From positions 136,682,828 through 136,746,827 of the forward strand of contig CM043700.1 of the NCBI GenBank assembly GCA_023935145.1: a DNA stretch of 64,000 bases, read 5' to 3'. Below, in pieces: positions 12,595-22,773 of this stretch. Under the pieces are notes generated by a model. That model made no database searches and was not told the origin of the DNA. It saw only the letters and a list, made by a program, of their open reading frames with translations. The DNA comes from Bretschneidera sinensis (taxonomy: Eukaryota > Streptophyta > Magnoliopsida > Brassicales > Akaniaceae). Within the stretch, counting starts at the first letter, position 1. Each line of letters begins with the position of its first letter. A program made the position numbers and the translations under genes.

Positions 12595-13974
12595 TGATTA
12601 CGCCCAAAACATAACGCGGTTATTGTAGTATAGTTTTGGGGTGTCGATTCCACAGGGAAACAAGTTAATTACAAAAGAAGGTGTTAACCTTAACACAAAT
12701 GATAAAAGATTAAATGAATCTGAGTTTTTGATTGTGCAAAAGGGTAATTGTGTAAATAGGTTTGAAATATAATTAAGAATGATAAGGTTCCAGGAATCCT
12801 CCCTAGGGTCGTTGCTCTAATCCTAACTTGATTCAGTTGTTTTTGTCTCGATTGCAAGTTTCACATCCCAAACAGGCAATCGGAAAATATTCAATTAAAG
12901 TGCAACTATAAATCCTAATGTAATTGTTATGAATTATTCTCTACTTTCATGCACACATGACCTAACTTATAAATTATCAAAAGACGACGATATATCTAAC
13001 GACAATACCGCAGCAATGGACAAATCTATAAAAGAGATCTACCGGACTCAATCACACCCAAATAGATACACATAAGAAAAGCATGACTGAACTTATATGG
13101 AAAAGAAGCATGCAATCACCGGACTAATAAAAATCTACTAATTAAATTAAAGAATAAAACATAACAATATTTAATGAAAATAATACCAAACTACAACTGA
13201 ATCAAATAAAGGAAATAAGAACAACTACACCTAGGGATTCATCCCTTTGCCTTGCTTGAAGACTAGCTGCTCATGGAGCTCATGTTTCCTTGAGTTGTCG
13301 CCGGCCTCTCAACGATCATCTCCTCCTCGGTAGCGAAAGCTTCGGCGATTCCTCAGCTTGCCTTCAAAATTATACTTTCGGATTCGTCCTAAAGGCCCTC
13401 TGGATTACTCTTAAAGGCCATCTGGATTCACTCTCTGATGTATTCAGATGAGCTCCGATTGAATGCCCCCAAAAGCTGAAGCAGATGAGGTCTTATATAG
13501 GCAAACACCCGGAGTGCTGTGTGTTAACCACCCGATGTGGGATACTGTCCAGGTGCACTCCATCGCAGCTCTAGTGCGCTCGATTGCAGGTTAGTGCGCT
13601 CGATCGCATACGCGCTGAAGCGAATCTTGGTCGATGTGGGACTTGCGCTCGATTGTCCTGCTGTTGCGCTCGATCGCACTGCTTGCAGAGTACTTTAATC
13701 GATGTGGGATGTGCGATCGATCGCACTACTTGTGCGCTTGATCGCAATGCAGGCAGCAGTCCATCTTGTATCTCCGGGAGTGTGGGCTCTTGGTGCTTTA
13801 AACAACGATTGCTTTTTCTTGAACTCAAAGTACCTGAAAATACACTGAAATAAGTCAGTGGTCCAATAATATCACTTTAGAGTTATTAATATGTAAAAGC
13901 GCAATAAAGACCGAGATTAATCATAAAATGCTCACAATTAACCACTGTTGAGGTGCATTTTATGACTCTCATCA
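12595..13974 (-). repeat. 5' LTR of the Athila-like element
   Basis: 1380 bp, TG at 12595 and CA at 13973-13974; on the minus strand it starts TGATGAGAGTCATAAAATGC. No second copy is in the window because the other end lies to the left of base 1. It contains a palindromic minisatellite at 13556-13760. Confidence 0.75.
13556..13760. repeat. TGCGCTCGATCGCA palindromic repeats in the Athila-like LTR
   Basis: About seven copies of TGCGCTCGATCGCA-like 14-mers are spaced by roughly 20-45 bp. One is a perfect palindrome, TGCGATCGATCGCA, at 13712-13725. Interleaved are copies of TCGATGTGGGAC. Confidence 0.85.
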
Positions 13975-14352
13975 GGGGCTAAGGGATGGCTTTCGTCTTG
14001 TTAAAGATTTACAAATTCAAAACCTTTTAATCCAAGTTGATGTTGTGATCATTTTAGCTCTTATCAGAGATGCTGATATCGAACACCCTTTTACTGGTAT
14101 TCTAATTTCTAATTGCAGGTCACTTCTTCCACATTTTAATTCTCTAAGATTGGAACACTGTTTCAGGGAATGACTAATGCCTTGGCCAAGAAAAGCAGTA
14201 GTTTGGACTGCTTTTCTATTTTGTATTTTGACCCCCCTAGGGATGGATTAAACTTTATTTTATTTGATGCATTGGGAGGCCACCTCCCTTGGACTGCAAG
14301 AACAATTTCTACTTAATGTAGTTTCTTCCTTTTCCAAAATAAAAAAAAAAAT
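13975..14352 (+). pseudogene. LINE 3' end: degenerate RNase H domain with poly(A) tail
   Basis: Translation from 13976 gives GLRDGFRLVKDLQIQNLLIQ, the conserved plant non-LTR RNase H pattern (amphipathic helix, then VD). After a TGA and frame change near 14170 it continues as ALAKKSSS and LNFILFDALG, the usual C-terminus of these elements. An A-rich stretch at 14335-14350 is the probable poly(A) tail. The upstream LINE body is missing, because the Athila-like LTR begins exactly here: it probably inserted into the LINE, or into what was left of it. Confidence 0.75.
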
Positions 14353-14617
14353 GCTAATCCTTGGTTAATAATGAACCGAACGTCGCCATGTGTTTAGACT
14401 TGTGGGCCCTTACAAAGCCCATAATAATTGTTGGGCTGCTAGATTCCAAATCAGAGAAAAAAAAGTAAGTGTACAAAATTATTTTTATTAGGACAAAAGT
14501 GGCCTTGCAAATATATCAAAATGACGCCTCTATCTTTATTACCCGAGTCGACTGTTACACTCGCTCTCCAAAGTTACAATCGCTCTCCAAAGTTCCTAAT
14601 CGTACAAACAGAAATCA

Positions 14618-17600
14618 ATGGCTGCTGTGACTATGAGCGTTAGCGTGACGTCGTCCGCAACAGCAGCAGGCGCATGTTTACTGGCTACGCGGCGCACGTT
14701 AGCAACGATCAGAAGATGTTCGTTTCTATCATCAAGATGGGCTATGTCGAAGGGAGTGAAATTTAATCCTCAGCAGCGAAGGAACACTGCATCCGCACCA
14801 AGAAAGCTCGTGATTCGTGCTGCTAGAACTGAGTCCCATGGGGTCTCCTTAGGCTTCAGAGCTCCCGATTTTGAGGTTAGCTTCATCTTTGCACTCTTCT
14901 GCCTACATATTTTCTTTTGGATATACTTAACTGAGTGTAGTAACTATGTGTACTGTACATATAGCGCAATTCACATTCAATTGATTTTTTTTTTTAATGT
15001 TTCTAATATTTGTATGTTTCTTTTTGTTTGTATATGTGTGCATTAATTAGTTGCCAGAGCCCTTAACTGGAAAATTGTGGAAATTGGAAGATTTTGAATC
15101 ATATCCTGCTTTACTGGTAAAGTCCCTTTTTCTTTTATTTGATTCTTTTGTTTTTGCCTGAGTTGTGTGTAATTTTTTTGTCTAATTATTGCTATTATAT
15201 TCTCTCCCTCACACACATTTCAGATGATGCAAACTTTCATTTCTTATAAGCATTTTGGTTTTCTTGATATTGATAGTATTTGTTTTGGAGAGTTGATGTG
15301 AAATTTGAAAGAGGAAGTTTGTTTTCAGGGTATTCTTTTAGAAAGCTGAGGAAATGTAGGAAAAAAGAATCCATTGAACCTAAGAACATTGTATTTCATT
15401 TCAGTATGATTTTTATGGAAACTCATACCAATCAAATTAAGTAATTGTATTTGTCAGAATAGAGCGGAGATTTCTGTTTTTCGGGGTTGCAAGCAGTGCA
15501 AAATCTAAAATCCATTTTTTAATGTCTTAAATTATCCTATGAGGTAAACCATTAGTCCCTTGGAGGGCTTTTGATGCTATTAAAGTGTAACTAAGATTGC
15601 AATTAAATTGAAGTAAAGGTTTTACAAGAAGCATGGGATGCATGCAAACCGTCGTCCACGTGTACCGCTCGGAATAAATTCCTCTAGGGTGACCCTTAGG
15701 GAGTTATTTGCACTTAGTGAGGCTTAAGATCATGTGGTTTAAGTTCAGATTTGCACTTGGTGAGGCTTAAGATCATATACTTTAAGTTCAGATTTGCACT
15801 TAGCGGGGCTTAAGATTATGTAGTTTAAGTTCATAATTTCAAAAATCCTTAATGCACTTGCACTTAAATTAGGTCATATGTAGTTGCTATGGCAATAGCA
15901 GAAAATTAAAAATAAGGAAATGTGCATCCTGTCTTATGAAAAAAATAAAAAAAAAGGAAATGTGCAATCTGCATTTCTATATTAGCTGCGGCTTAGATCA
16001 GCCAGGCAGTTTAGGTCTATAGATCACCATCGTTGCTACATCAACAGCTGCTATTTTTTATTCCCTTATTGAGCAAGATTTTAATTTTCAGTGTTCTTTT
16101 GGAAAATATATGCAGTCATGTGAGGCATTCTAACAATGGTGCAGGTTATGTTCATTTGCAATCATTGCCCATTTGTTAAACACTTGAAGAAAGATATTGT
16201 AAAGCTTGCAAATTTCTACATGAAGGTATCCAAACACATTTTCCCTGACAGGCATGGTTCGTTTTGCTTTTCCAGTGGGAACTTGGCTAAGTTATGACAT
16301 AACAAAGTAACATATCCAAAGTTTATTGAATTGTTCTGCAGAAAGGACTTGCAATTGTTGCAATATCTTCAAATTCTGTAGCTACTCATCCTCAGGTTCT
16401 AATGACCCCATTATTTGAGATTAGAGCTACATTGAAGCTGTTGTATGATTTGTCCCAAATGGAACTGTTCTTCACAGGATGGGCCAGATTTCATGGCAGA
16501 AGAGGCTAAACTGTTTAGATATCCCTTCCCTTATCTATACGATGAGGTAAGCTCACGCCAACCGCAACCTGCTCCCTCTTGTTAGCAATTTTTTTTCTAA
16601 TGATTTCAATGGCTTTGCGAGTAAGGCTGTGCCTGTTGCTTATGCTCATAGATAAGTTGCCTGGTTTTGGTTGAACTTCATTTTTGCTGCATGAAACTGG
16701 CTTTATGTGATTGGTAACACCTCATGTACATATTTAAAAATATTGCAGTTATGTTAAGCAACAGGAATTGCTTCATATCGTCTTTTGATGGAGCCAATGG
16801 GCATTGCAACTGTCCTTTTTGGTATTATTTTAATGAAATGTAACAGTATGTTGATATATAGGCTTTTTTCCCAGTGGTATGATTGTCAACTCAAAATTGA
16901 CTTTCACAGTACACATGATTACAACAATATTATGAAGAACTGAAGGACCCAAGGTCCCAAACCTTTTAATGGGTGGGAACATTAACTAGAAATATATTTC
17001 TGAAGCTGCAATCAGATAAAAAAAGGCTATTACATCTTTGGAGATTATTTTGAGATCATAATAATCTCATTAGATACTTATCTAAAAAATAATCTCATTG
17101 GTTTAATAGTATTGCTATTATATTTTTTTCTTGGGTCTTTTACTTGCTATTACTATGAAATTTATTGCTTACATCATTGAATTTGTAAACCTTTCTTAGA
17201 GGAGATTATTTTGAGATCATAATCATCTCTTACATCTTATAGTAGTGTGGTTTCACATTAGACCTTTTGAGAAGTGTGGATATTTTCTTGTTAACTTCTC
17301 TTGAAAGGGCCCTACTATTTAGTTAAAAATGTTTTATTGCAGTCACAAGATGTTGCGCGAGATTTCGGAGCAGTTTGCACTCCAGAATTTTTCCTCTTTA
17401 AAAAGGTACCTAGCTTGCATTACCACTTTTGTAATGATATTGCCTCTTACTCTGCCTAACGCTAAACTTCATAGAGAGGATTGGGACAGGTGGCCAACAG
17501 GCTGCTAAATGACCTTCTACAGGATCCTGTGAACATGACTCCTGGAAAATTTGCAATCAAATGTGAAAGGATTTATGTCGCTGACCCGATATTGGACTAA

Positions 17601-18209
17601 AGCTTTCTTGATAAGAGTTTTCAAACTTGATATCTCATCTCAGTTCTTGTTTGGAGGCTCAGTTTTAAGGATATCCTCATGAATCCCCTTCTGGAGTTTG
17701 TCATCCGAGTTTCGTATTAAATATTGCTTGTTTATGATAAAAGCTAGAAAAGTCTTATGTTCAATCTTTTCTAATTTGGAGGTAATTTATCATGTTTTAA
17801 CAGGATGGTCGTAGGCCATTTGAGCTGGTGTACCATGGCCAGTTTGACAATTCTCGGCCGAGTAATGATGTAACTGTCACAGGAAGGTTTGTTTTTGTGG
17901 CTTCAAGCTTAATTTGAATTAACTCATAAATTTATTCTGTATCTGCTATTAGTAGTTAATCTTCTTCATTAATATTTTGTATAGGGACATAAGCCTGGCA
18001 ATTGATTGTGTTCTGAGTGGTCAACCGATATCTTCAGTTCAGAAACCTAGGTATCCCTCTCAATTTTTCGTGTTCTTCTTTATTACAGTGGTATTTTTGA
18101 AAGTTTTGGTCTCTCATGATTATATGATTAAAATAATTACATTCCATTTGCCAAAAGTGTTGGATGCAGCATCAAGTGGCATACACAAACAGCTATAATC
18201 TTGGAGTAG
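14618..18209 (+). CDS. Thioredoxin-fold (AhpC/TSA-like) protein, predicted plastid-targeted, nine exons
   Basis: Exons: 14618-14875, 15051-15116, 16145-16225, 16342-16395, 16478-16546, 17343-17405, 17804-17886, 17985-18050, 18158-18209. All junctions are GT-AG, phases match, and the total is 263 residues. Residues 1 to about 68 are rich in Ala, Ser, Thr and Arg, a typical plastid transit peptide ending near VIRAARTE. The mature part opens with GFRAPDFE, as in the peroxiredoxin-like family. Exon 3 holds VMFICNHCPFVKH, where CNHC is the redox CxxC; exon 6 has the cis-Pro motif VCTPEFFLF; the end is VGCSIKW. It resembles a thioredoxin superfamily protein found in Arabidopsis (At1g21350-like) and cyanobacteria, whose substrate is not known to me. 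The ATG is the first in frame after an upstream AT-rich, untranslated stretch. Probably functional. Confidence 0.9.
15706..15833. repeat. Three tandem 43-bp units in intron 2 of the thioredoxin-fold gene
   Basis: ATTTGCACTTAGTGAGGC-type units start at 15706, 15749 and 15792 and differ at a few positions each. They lie in the 1-kb second intron and are not coding. Confidence 0.85.
17475..17600 (+). pseudogene. Exon-like gene fragment inside intron 6 of the thioredoxin-fold gene (unidentified)
   Basis: An AG at 17473-17474 is followed by 41 sense codons and TAA. The peptide contains LNDLLQDPVNMTPGKFAIKC and ends YVADPILD, and has clear protein character, unlike the intron around it. About 200 bp of 3'-UTR-like sequence follow. 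It looks like the last exon of another gene, captured by duplication or retroposition. I do not recognise the family. It is in phase with exon 6, so use as an alternative terminal exon is possible; it would remove the C-terminal part of the thioredoxin fold. Confidence 0.5.
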
Positions 18210-18659
18210 TTGGTTTCAAGGTTTTCAAGATCGTAATCTGTAAGGATATACGTCCCATCAGGTGTGGCATGCCTTGTAATGATTGATATGCATTTAGATG
18301 TGGGAATGTGACAGTTTCCTTGTTGCCCGTTTCTTGTGATTGCTTCAGTATCACTGATCCTTCTGTATTTATGAAAGTGCAGAAAGCAGGTGGGGTTCAT
18401 ATTGTGTTGTTTGAATGCATTTGTAATGCCAATTTTACTTGTGTAAAATTTATAGAACATTTTTCACTTTGAATGTTCTCTTTTGGATCAAAAGCTGTTA
18501 AAAGAGAACTTTAATAATTATTTTTTGATGCTCTATAACTAATGATTATTTTCCATTCTTATGGTTCTTATCATGTTAATAATTCTAAAGATTTATTACA
18601 TGCATTATATTACTAATTTTGATCTATTTAATATCACCTACTTGATGTTTGCGACATAT
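18210..18659. other. 3' flank of the thioredoxin-fold gene
   Basis: Likely 3' UTR (to about 18480) and then AT-rich spacer. No coding signal on either strand. Confidence 0.5.
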
Positions 18660-19840
18660 TGTTATTTTGATAACATCACATGGATCTCAACACACGTGCA
18701 AGACCGTCTAGACCTTCTAGTTAGGGTTCTTCCTCTTCTTACTTTCTCTGTACGTCAGCTTTATAATGGAGAAAACTTACATAGGTTAAGAGATGAGAGG
18801 GGATCTAACTCATATTTATAACAAACTTAATATACTGTCCATCTAGCCATTAGGTTTGTCAAGTTCACACCATTATCCAATCACATCTAAAACCATTTGG
18901 TGTATTTGGCTCACCCATGAGATTAAGTAGATGTCAGGCCCACAGAGTCTATCTCAGAAACCCAATTCAGTCCGTTTTATAAATACAAAACCTTTAAACT
19001 AATGGAAGCTCATTAGTAATATTAGAACATTTTATATATTTTAACATTCTCTCACTTGGGCAAACATTAGTTGTACGTAGTTTTTACATATCTTAAAAAA
19101 TATTTTAGAAAACGACTCTCAGACTGAATTACTGATTTTAAATATGTGGCAACAATTTTTGAAAAATAAGTTCCTAAGATAACACATAAACATGATTCAG
19201 TTCAATAAAGTCATCAACATAGGACCATTGCAACCATTATATCTCAATTGACATAAGATCAATCCAATCACAAATACTAATAACTTCACCGACTTAGATC
19301 CAAATATGGGAGTGTGGCAATGAAAGCACAATTCCTAGAGCAAACTCTATATCTTGTTTCCATTTCTTATAATTTGATCCAATCAGTATCTTAATTATGT
19401 CATTACCATTGCTAGCAGTAAATGAAATTAATTGGGGAAATATATAAGACAATCATGATAATGAATTTGGATAGTAAAATAATAGGATCCCAAGCATATC
19501 ATTACAAACTTCCCTTTGGACATAGAATGTAATACACATTTAGGATTTGTTGCAAGAAACTAACAACTGAATGCATACTAATTTTTGAAATACCTAACAC
19601 CTTTGGGTTGATAAGACATTCTAGACTAATATGCATTCAAACAACAGTTTCATATTTATCAATTATTAACACATGCAATAACTCCCTTTGGACATGCGAT
19701 TGAATGTATTAATCAAGCCTCAAACATTATGAAATAATCTTAAAAATTTAACGAACAAACCACTTTGGTGGCAACCATCCACATTATTTAGTAACCGAGG
19801 AACCGGTCTGAACTCAACCACCTTTGATGGGCACGCCCTG
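18660..19840 (-). mobile_element. Decayed copia-like 3' end (LTR plus upstream non-coding domain)
   Basis: On the minus strand a tract CCCAAGTGAGAGAA (19060-19047) runs into TGTTAAAATAT at 19046. This is the usual layout of a copia polypurine tract followed by a 3' LTR start. The non-coding domain upstream of it (19060-19840) carries repeated CCAAAGG motifs (at about 19512, 19592, 19683 and 19762). The far LTR boundary is unclear, perhaps near 18669. No coding domain is left. Confidence 0.45.
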
Positions 19841-20818
19841 GATCCTAAACCCAGAGGTGCATGACCTTCCATATTCCACGTACCGAAGAAGCGGGCTATC
19901 TAATTAAATAGCCCGTGGTGGGCACAAGGGGGCATAAAAGGTGTCGAACTTGATACCTTACACTATAAGAGCCCAAGCTCTTGGAACTGTTTACAGCATA
20001 TTAAATGGTTTGCTTTTACATTACTATATTCGGTTGGGACCACATGGTGATAATATTAAGTCAAATGGCTTGGCCATTAGTTTACAACAAGCTTTTTTTT
20101 ATTTTAAAGATTTGACTTTATCCCAGTATTTGTTTACTCTTCAGTTTATTTGCCAAAAGGCTATTGTATGTATAATACAAACAAAATTATTATACATATA
20201 TAAATAAATATATGTAACATATTAAATCCAAAATATACTTGAGTAACCAAAACCTACATTAAATCCCTACTAAACCTTCTCATAATTTATTTAACATAAA
20301 TTATTTTACTTTGTACTATGCCAATATATGGAGTAAAAGATCAGTGAGATCTTAATATTTTATTATTCATAAAATTTGTGTTTTGTATACTCATTGGGAT
20401 TAATTATTATTTTATAATAATTGTCATATTTTTCTGGAATTTTTGGGTTCAATAAATGTTTATTTATGAACATATGTGATTAAGTTCTTATTTCTTAAAA
20501 TATGTGCATATATTTTGAAATTTTATTTCACAGTTGTTTGATTTGCTGAGATGTTGTTAATAGTAGGTAATCTCTCAGATTAATTGTCTCATTTATTGTA
20601 TTCCCATCTTAAAAGAAAATGTAGAAAATATGCATGTTGTGAGAAATAATTGATCAAATTATTTAAATATATTTTCCTATGTTCAAAACCAGTAGTAAGG
20701 ATGCAACTGTGAATTGTTTGGTGACTTATAGAGGTACATGTTGTTTAGAGTACATCTCATTGTATGGTCACATGCATGCTAATCGTTTTGCATGCGTCTG
20801 AGGTTGTAAAGAGCATTA
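19841..20818. other. AT-rich spacer between two opposed repeat arms
   Basis: Very AT-rich, with a short 88-codon open frame (19941-20207) that has no recognisable features. I see no gene. Confidence 0.5.
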
Positions 20819-21041
20819 CCATTTATCCATGTTTTGGGAAATTTCATGGGTTGATGTGGGTATTAGCTATCAAAGTGGTACACTTATTGATACTTGTGGG
20901 ATTTTACCAAAGCATGTTGCATGATGATTACTATTTATCCTAGTTTTGGAAAATTTCATGAGTTGATACGAGTGTTAGCTGCCAAAGTGGTATACTCATT
21001 GAAACTCGTAGGATTTCTCTAAAACATGTTGAAGGATGATT
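20819..21041. repeat. Diverged tandem duplication of about 111 bp
   Basis: 20819-20929 and 20930-21041 match over their whole length (shared blocks GAAATTTCATG, AAAGTGGTA, CATGTTG.A.GATGATT) with many substitutions. It overlaps the start of the plus-oriented copia-like arm. Confidence 0.8.
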
Positions 21042-21400
21042 TCAATTGCATCATGTAATTACCTATCCAAAGGAGTAGTTGTGTGTTGTAATTTGTGGAA
21101 ATACATGGAACACTGTGGGAAGATGATGGTCGGTTTAGAAGGTTTGTCTGGCCAAAGGGGACAATTCTTTCAAAAACTGAAACATTGTCTTCATATGCTT
21201 CATGTGTAGAGTTTCTAAATGTTTGTTATATTCTCTGCCCAAAGGAGAGTTTATAACTATACTCTCAGATTCTCTATTTTTGAATATGTTGGTTATTGTC
21301 TTTATACTGATGTATTGCATTCTTGTCTTGAATCAATTTCTTTTATGTAAACAATAACTAAACAACCATTGAGATCCTGACTGATTCGAATTATAAGAGT
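20960..21400 (+). mobile_element. Copia-like non-coding domain, inverted relative to 19366-19770
   Basis: Matches the reverse complement of 19366-19770 in colinear order. AAAGTGG at 20983 pairs with 19762, CCAAAGGAG at 21065 with 19683, GCCAAAGGGG at 21152 with 19592, CCCAAAGGAG at 21238 with 19512, and the block ending GAATTATAAG at 21397 with 19366. Identity is only moderate by eye. It is either a second remnant of the same family in the opposite orientation or an old inverted duplication. Confidence 0.5.
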
Positions 21401-22773
21401 TGAAATGCAGATTGTTTGTACTTGCATTTGTGTAGTAATACTATAATGTCTGCATGAGTGTGAGAACAATTATACTTGTAATTGTCACTGGAGAAGTTGA
21501 TAATAAACCATAAAGAAATGGAGTATATGTTTAAGTATACACCTACCGTTGGATAATGATCAATGGGATCGTATTGCGTGCTGACATGAAACTTTAATTT
21601 ATAAAAGTGATTATTCTCGCTTGATTAGGTTAGCTTTATTTGCCGGGCAGGTGAACAATTGTTCAATGAAAATGCTATTGGATTTTGTTTCTTGTCTTTA
21701 GAAGATAATGAAGATAGGCTAATCCCATATGAAATGAACTACATTTTACTCTGAATTATTGTTGTTCAAATTGCTCGTACGGAAAGTTCCAATATATTGT
21801 GACTTGTATTAATGGTTGCTTGCTTTGCATCTTTAGCCATTTGAGTGATAGGGTACCATAAGCTATCTGTGGGCCTAAGATTGTTTGATGTCAAATGACT
21901 AGAAGCAATGCATAGTTTAAAGAACACGGAGCCTGATATCTCTACTCTTTTTTTTTTTATTGAAACAAGATGTTGGTCAAGCTGGTGGGCGTGGTGGTCC
22001 TTTTGGTTCTCCATAATTTCATGTTCTATTCGGCTCATGCCAACCAAAATTGTCACTATCTAGGCTTTTCGTTACCCCAGCTCCCCATAGACAATCGGAT
22101 GGGCTTGAAAACTAATTCTATTTCTGTTGGTCCCATTTTGATAACTGCAATTACTAAGAGATCATGTTAATTGAATTTTTTTTATTGCTATAGCACTTTT
22201 AATTACTGTGATCTAATGCTGTTGATGCAAGGAGCTTTTTTCGGATAATTGCGATGACAGATTGTGGTATTTTCATCCAAAAATTTTGGTTTTTTGAAAG
22301 ATGAAGTTAAAATTGTCTGTTATTTGCGAATTTGGAATGTAATCTACATTGTTGATGGGACTTGTGTCTCTTTATTGTGGGATTATGCATATCTTAGCAA
22401 ATTTAAGTGTTCTGATTTTGAGGGAAAAGTTAGAAAGTGTTCTGCCTCTGTTAAATATACAGCACTTTTTGTGAAAGAAATTTTGACTACCACTTTAAGA
22501 TGTAGCAGGTTGTCATTTTCTTCCATTCATGCAAAACCAGTATGCTGTGATTCTGCACTGAAAATGAGCTCCCATAATTTCTTTGCTTGAGAAAGAAATC
22601 ATAAGAAAGACCGAGAAATGCACTCAAATAAATGAAAGAAAGGTTTAACTACAATAAAGGAAAGGGAATATGAAATCCTCTTAATGCTACATGATATTAA
22701 TCTATACAAATCATTTTGTTACTTGAAAAAATATTGATGAAGTAGAGCACAAGGTTTTGGGAAACTATAGGAG
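21401..22773. other. Spacer and 3' flank of the RGI-like kinase gene
   Basis: Open frames at 21970-22170, 22264-22590 and on the minus strand at 21766-22056 lack domains, start context and codon bias. Nothing supportable. Confidence 0.4.

Larger units (their letters stand above)
9509..13974 (-). mobile_element. Athila-like Ty3/gypsy element, 5' portion (LTR, gag, protease, start of RT)
   Basis: From right to left: an LTR (12595-13974), an Asp-tRNA-type primer-binding site, gag, aspartic protease, and the start of reverse transcriptase. The RT is cut at 9509 by the Tekay-like insertion. The linker after RNA-binding gag, the protease context and the RT entry (WVSPTQVVPKKSG) resemble the Athila lineage. 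The rest of RT, RNase H, integrase and the other LTR should lie beyond the left window edge. Numerous frame changes show it is old. Confidence 0.85.

Noticed and set aside
14876..15046. Extension of the thioredoxin-fold first exon to a stop at 15046
   Set aside because: A GT at 14876 with a matching acceptor at 15050 continues the family's protein. The read-through part is T-rich intron.
22264..22590. 108-codon frame downstream of the RGI-like gene
   Set aside because: No domain, no splice partner and no codon bias that I can see.
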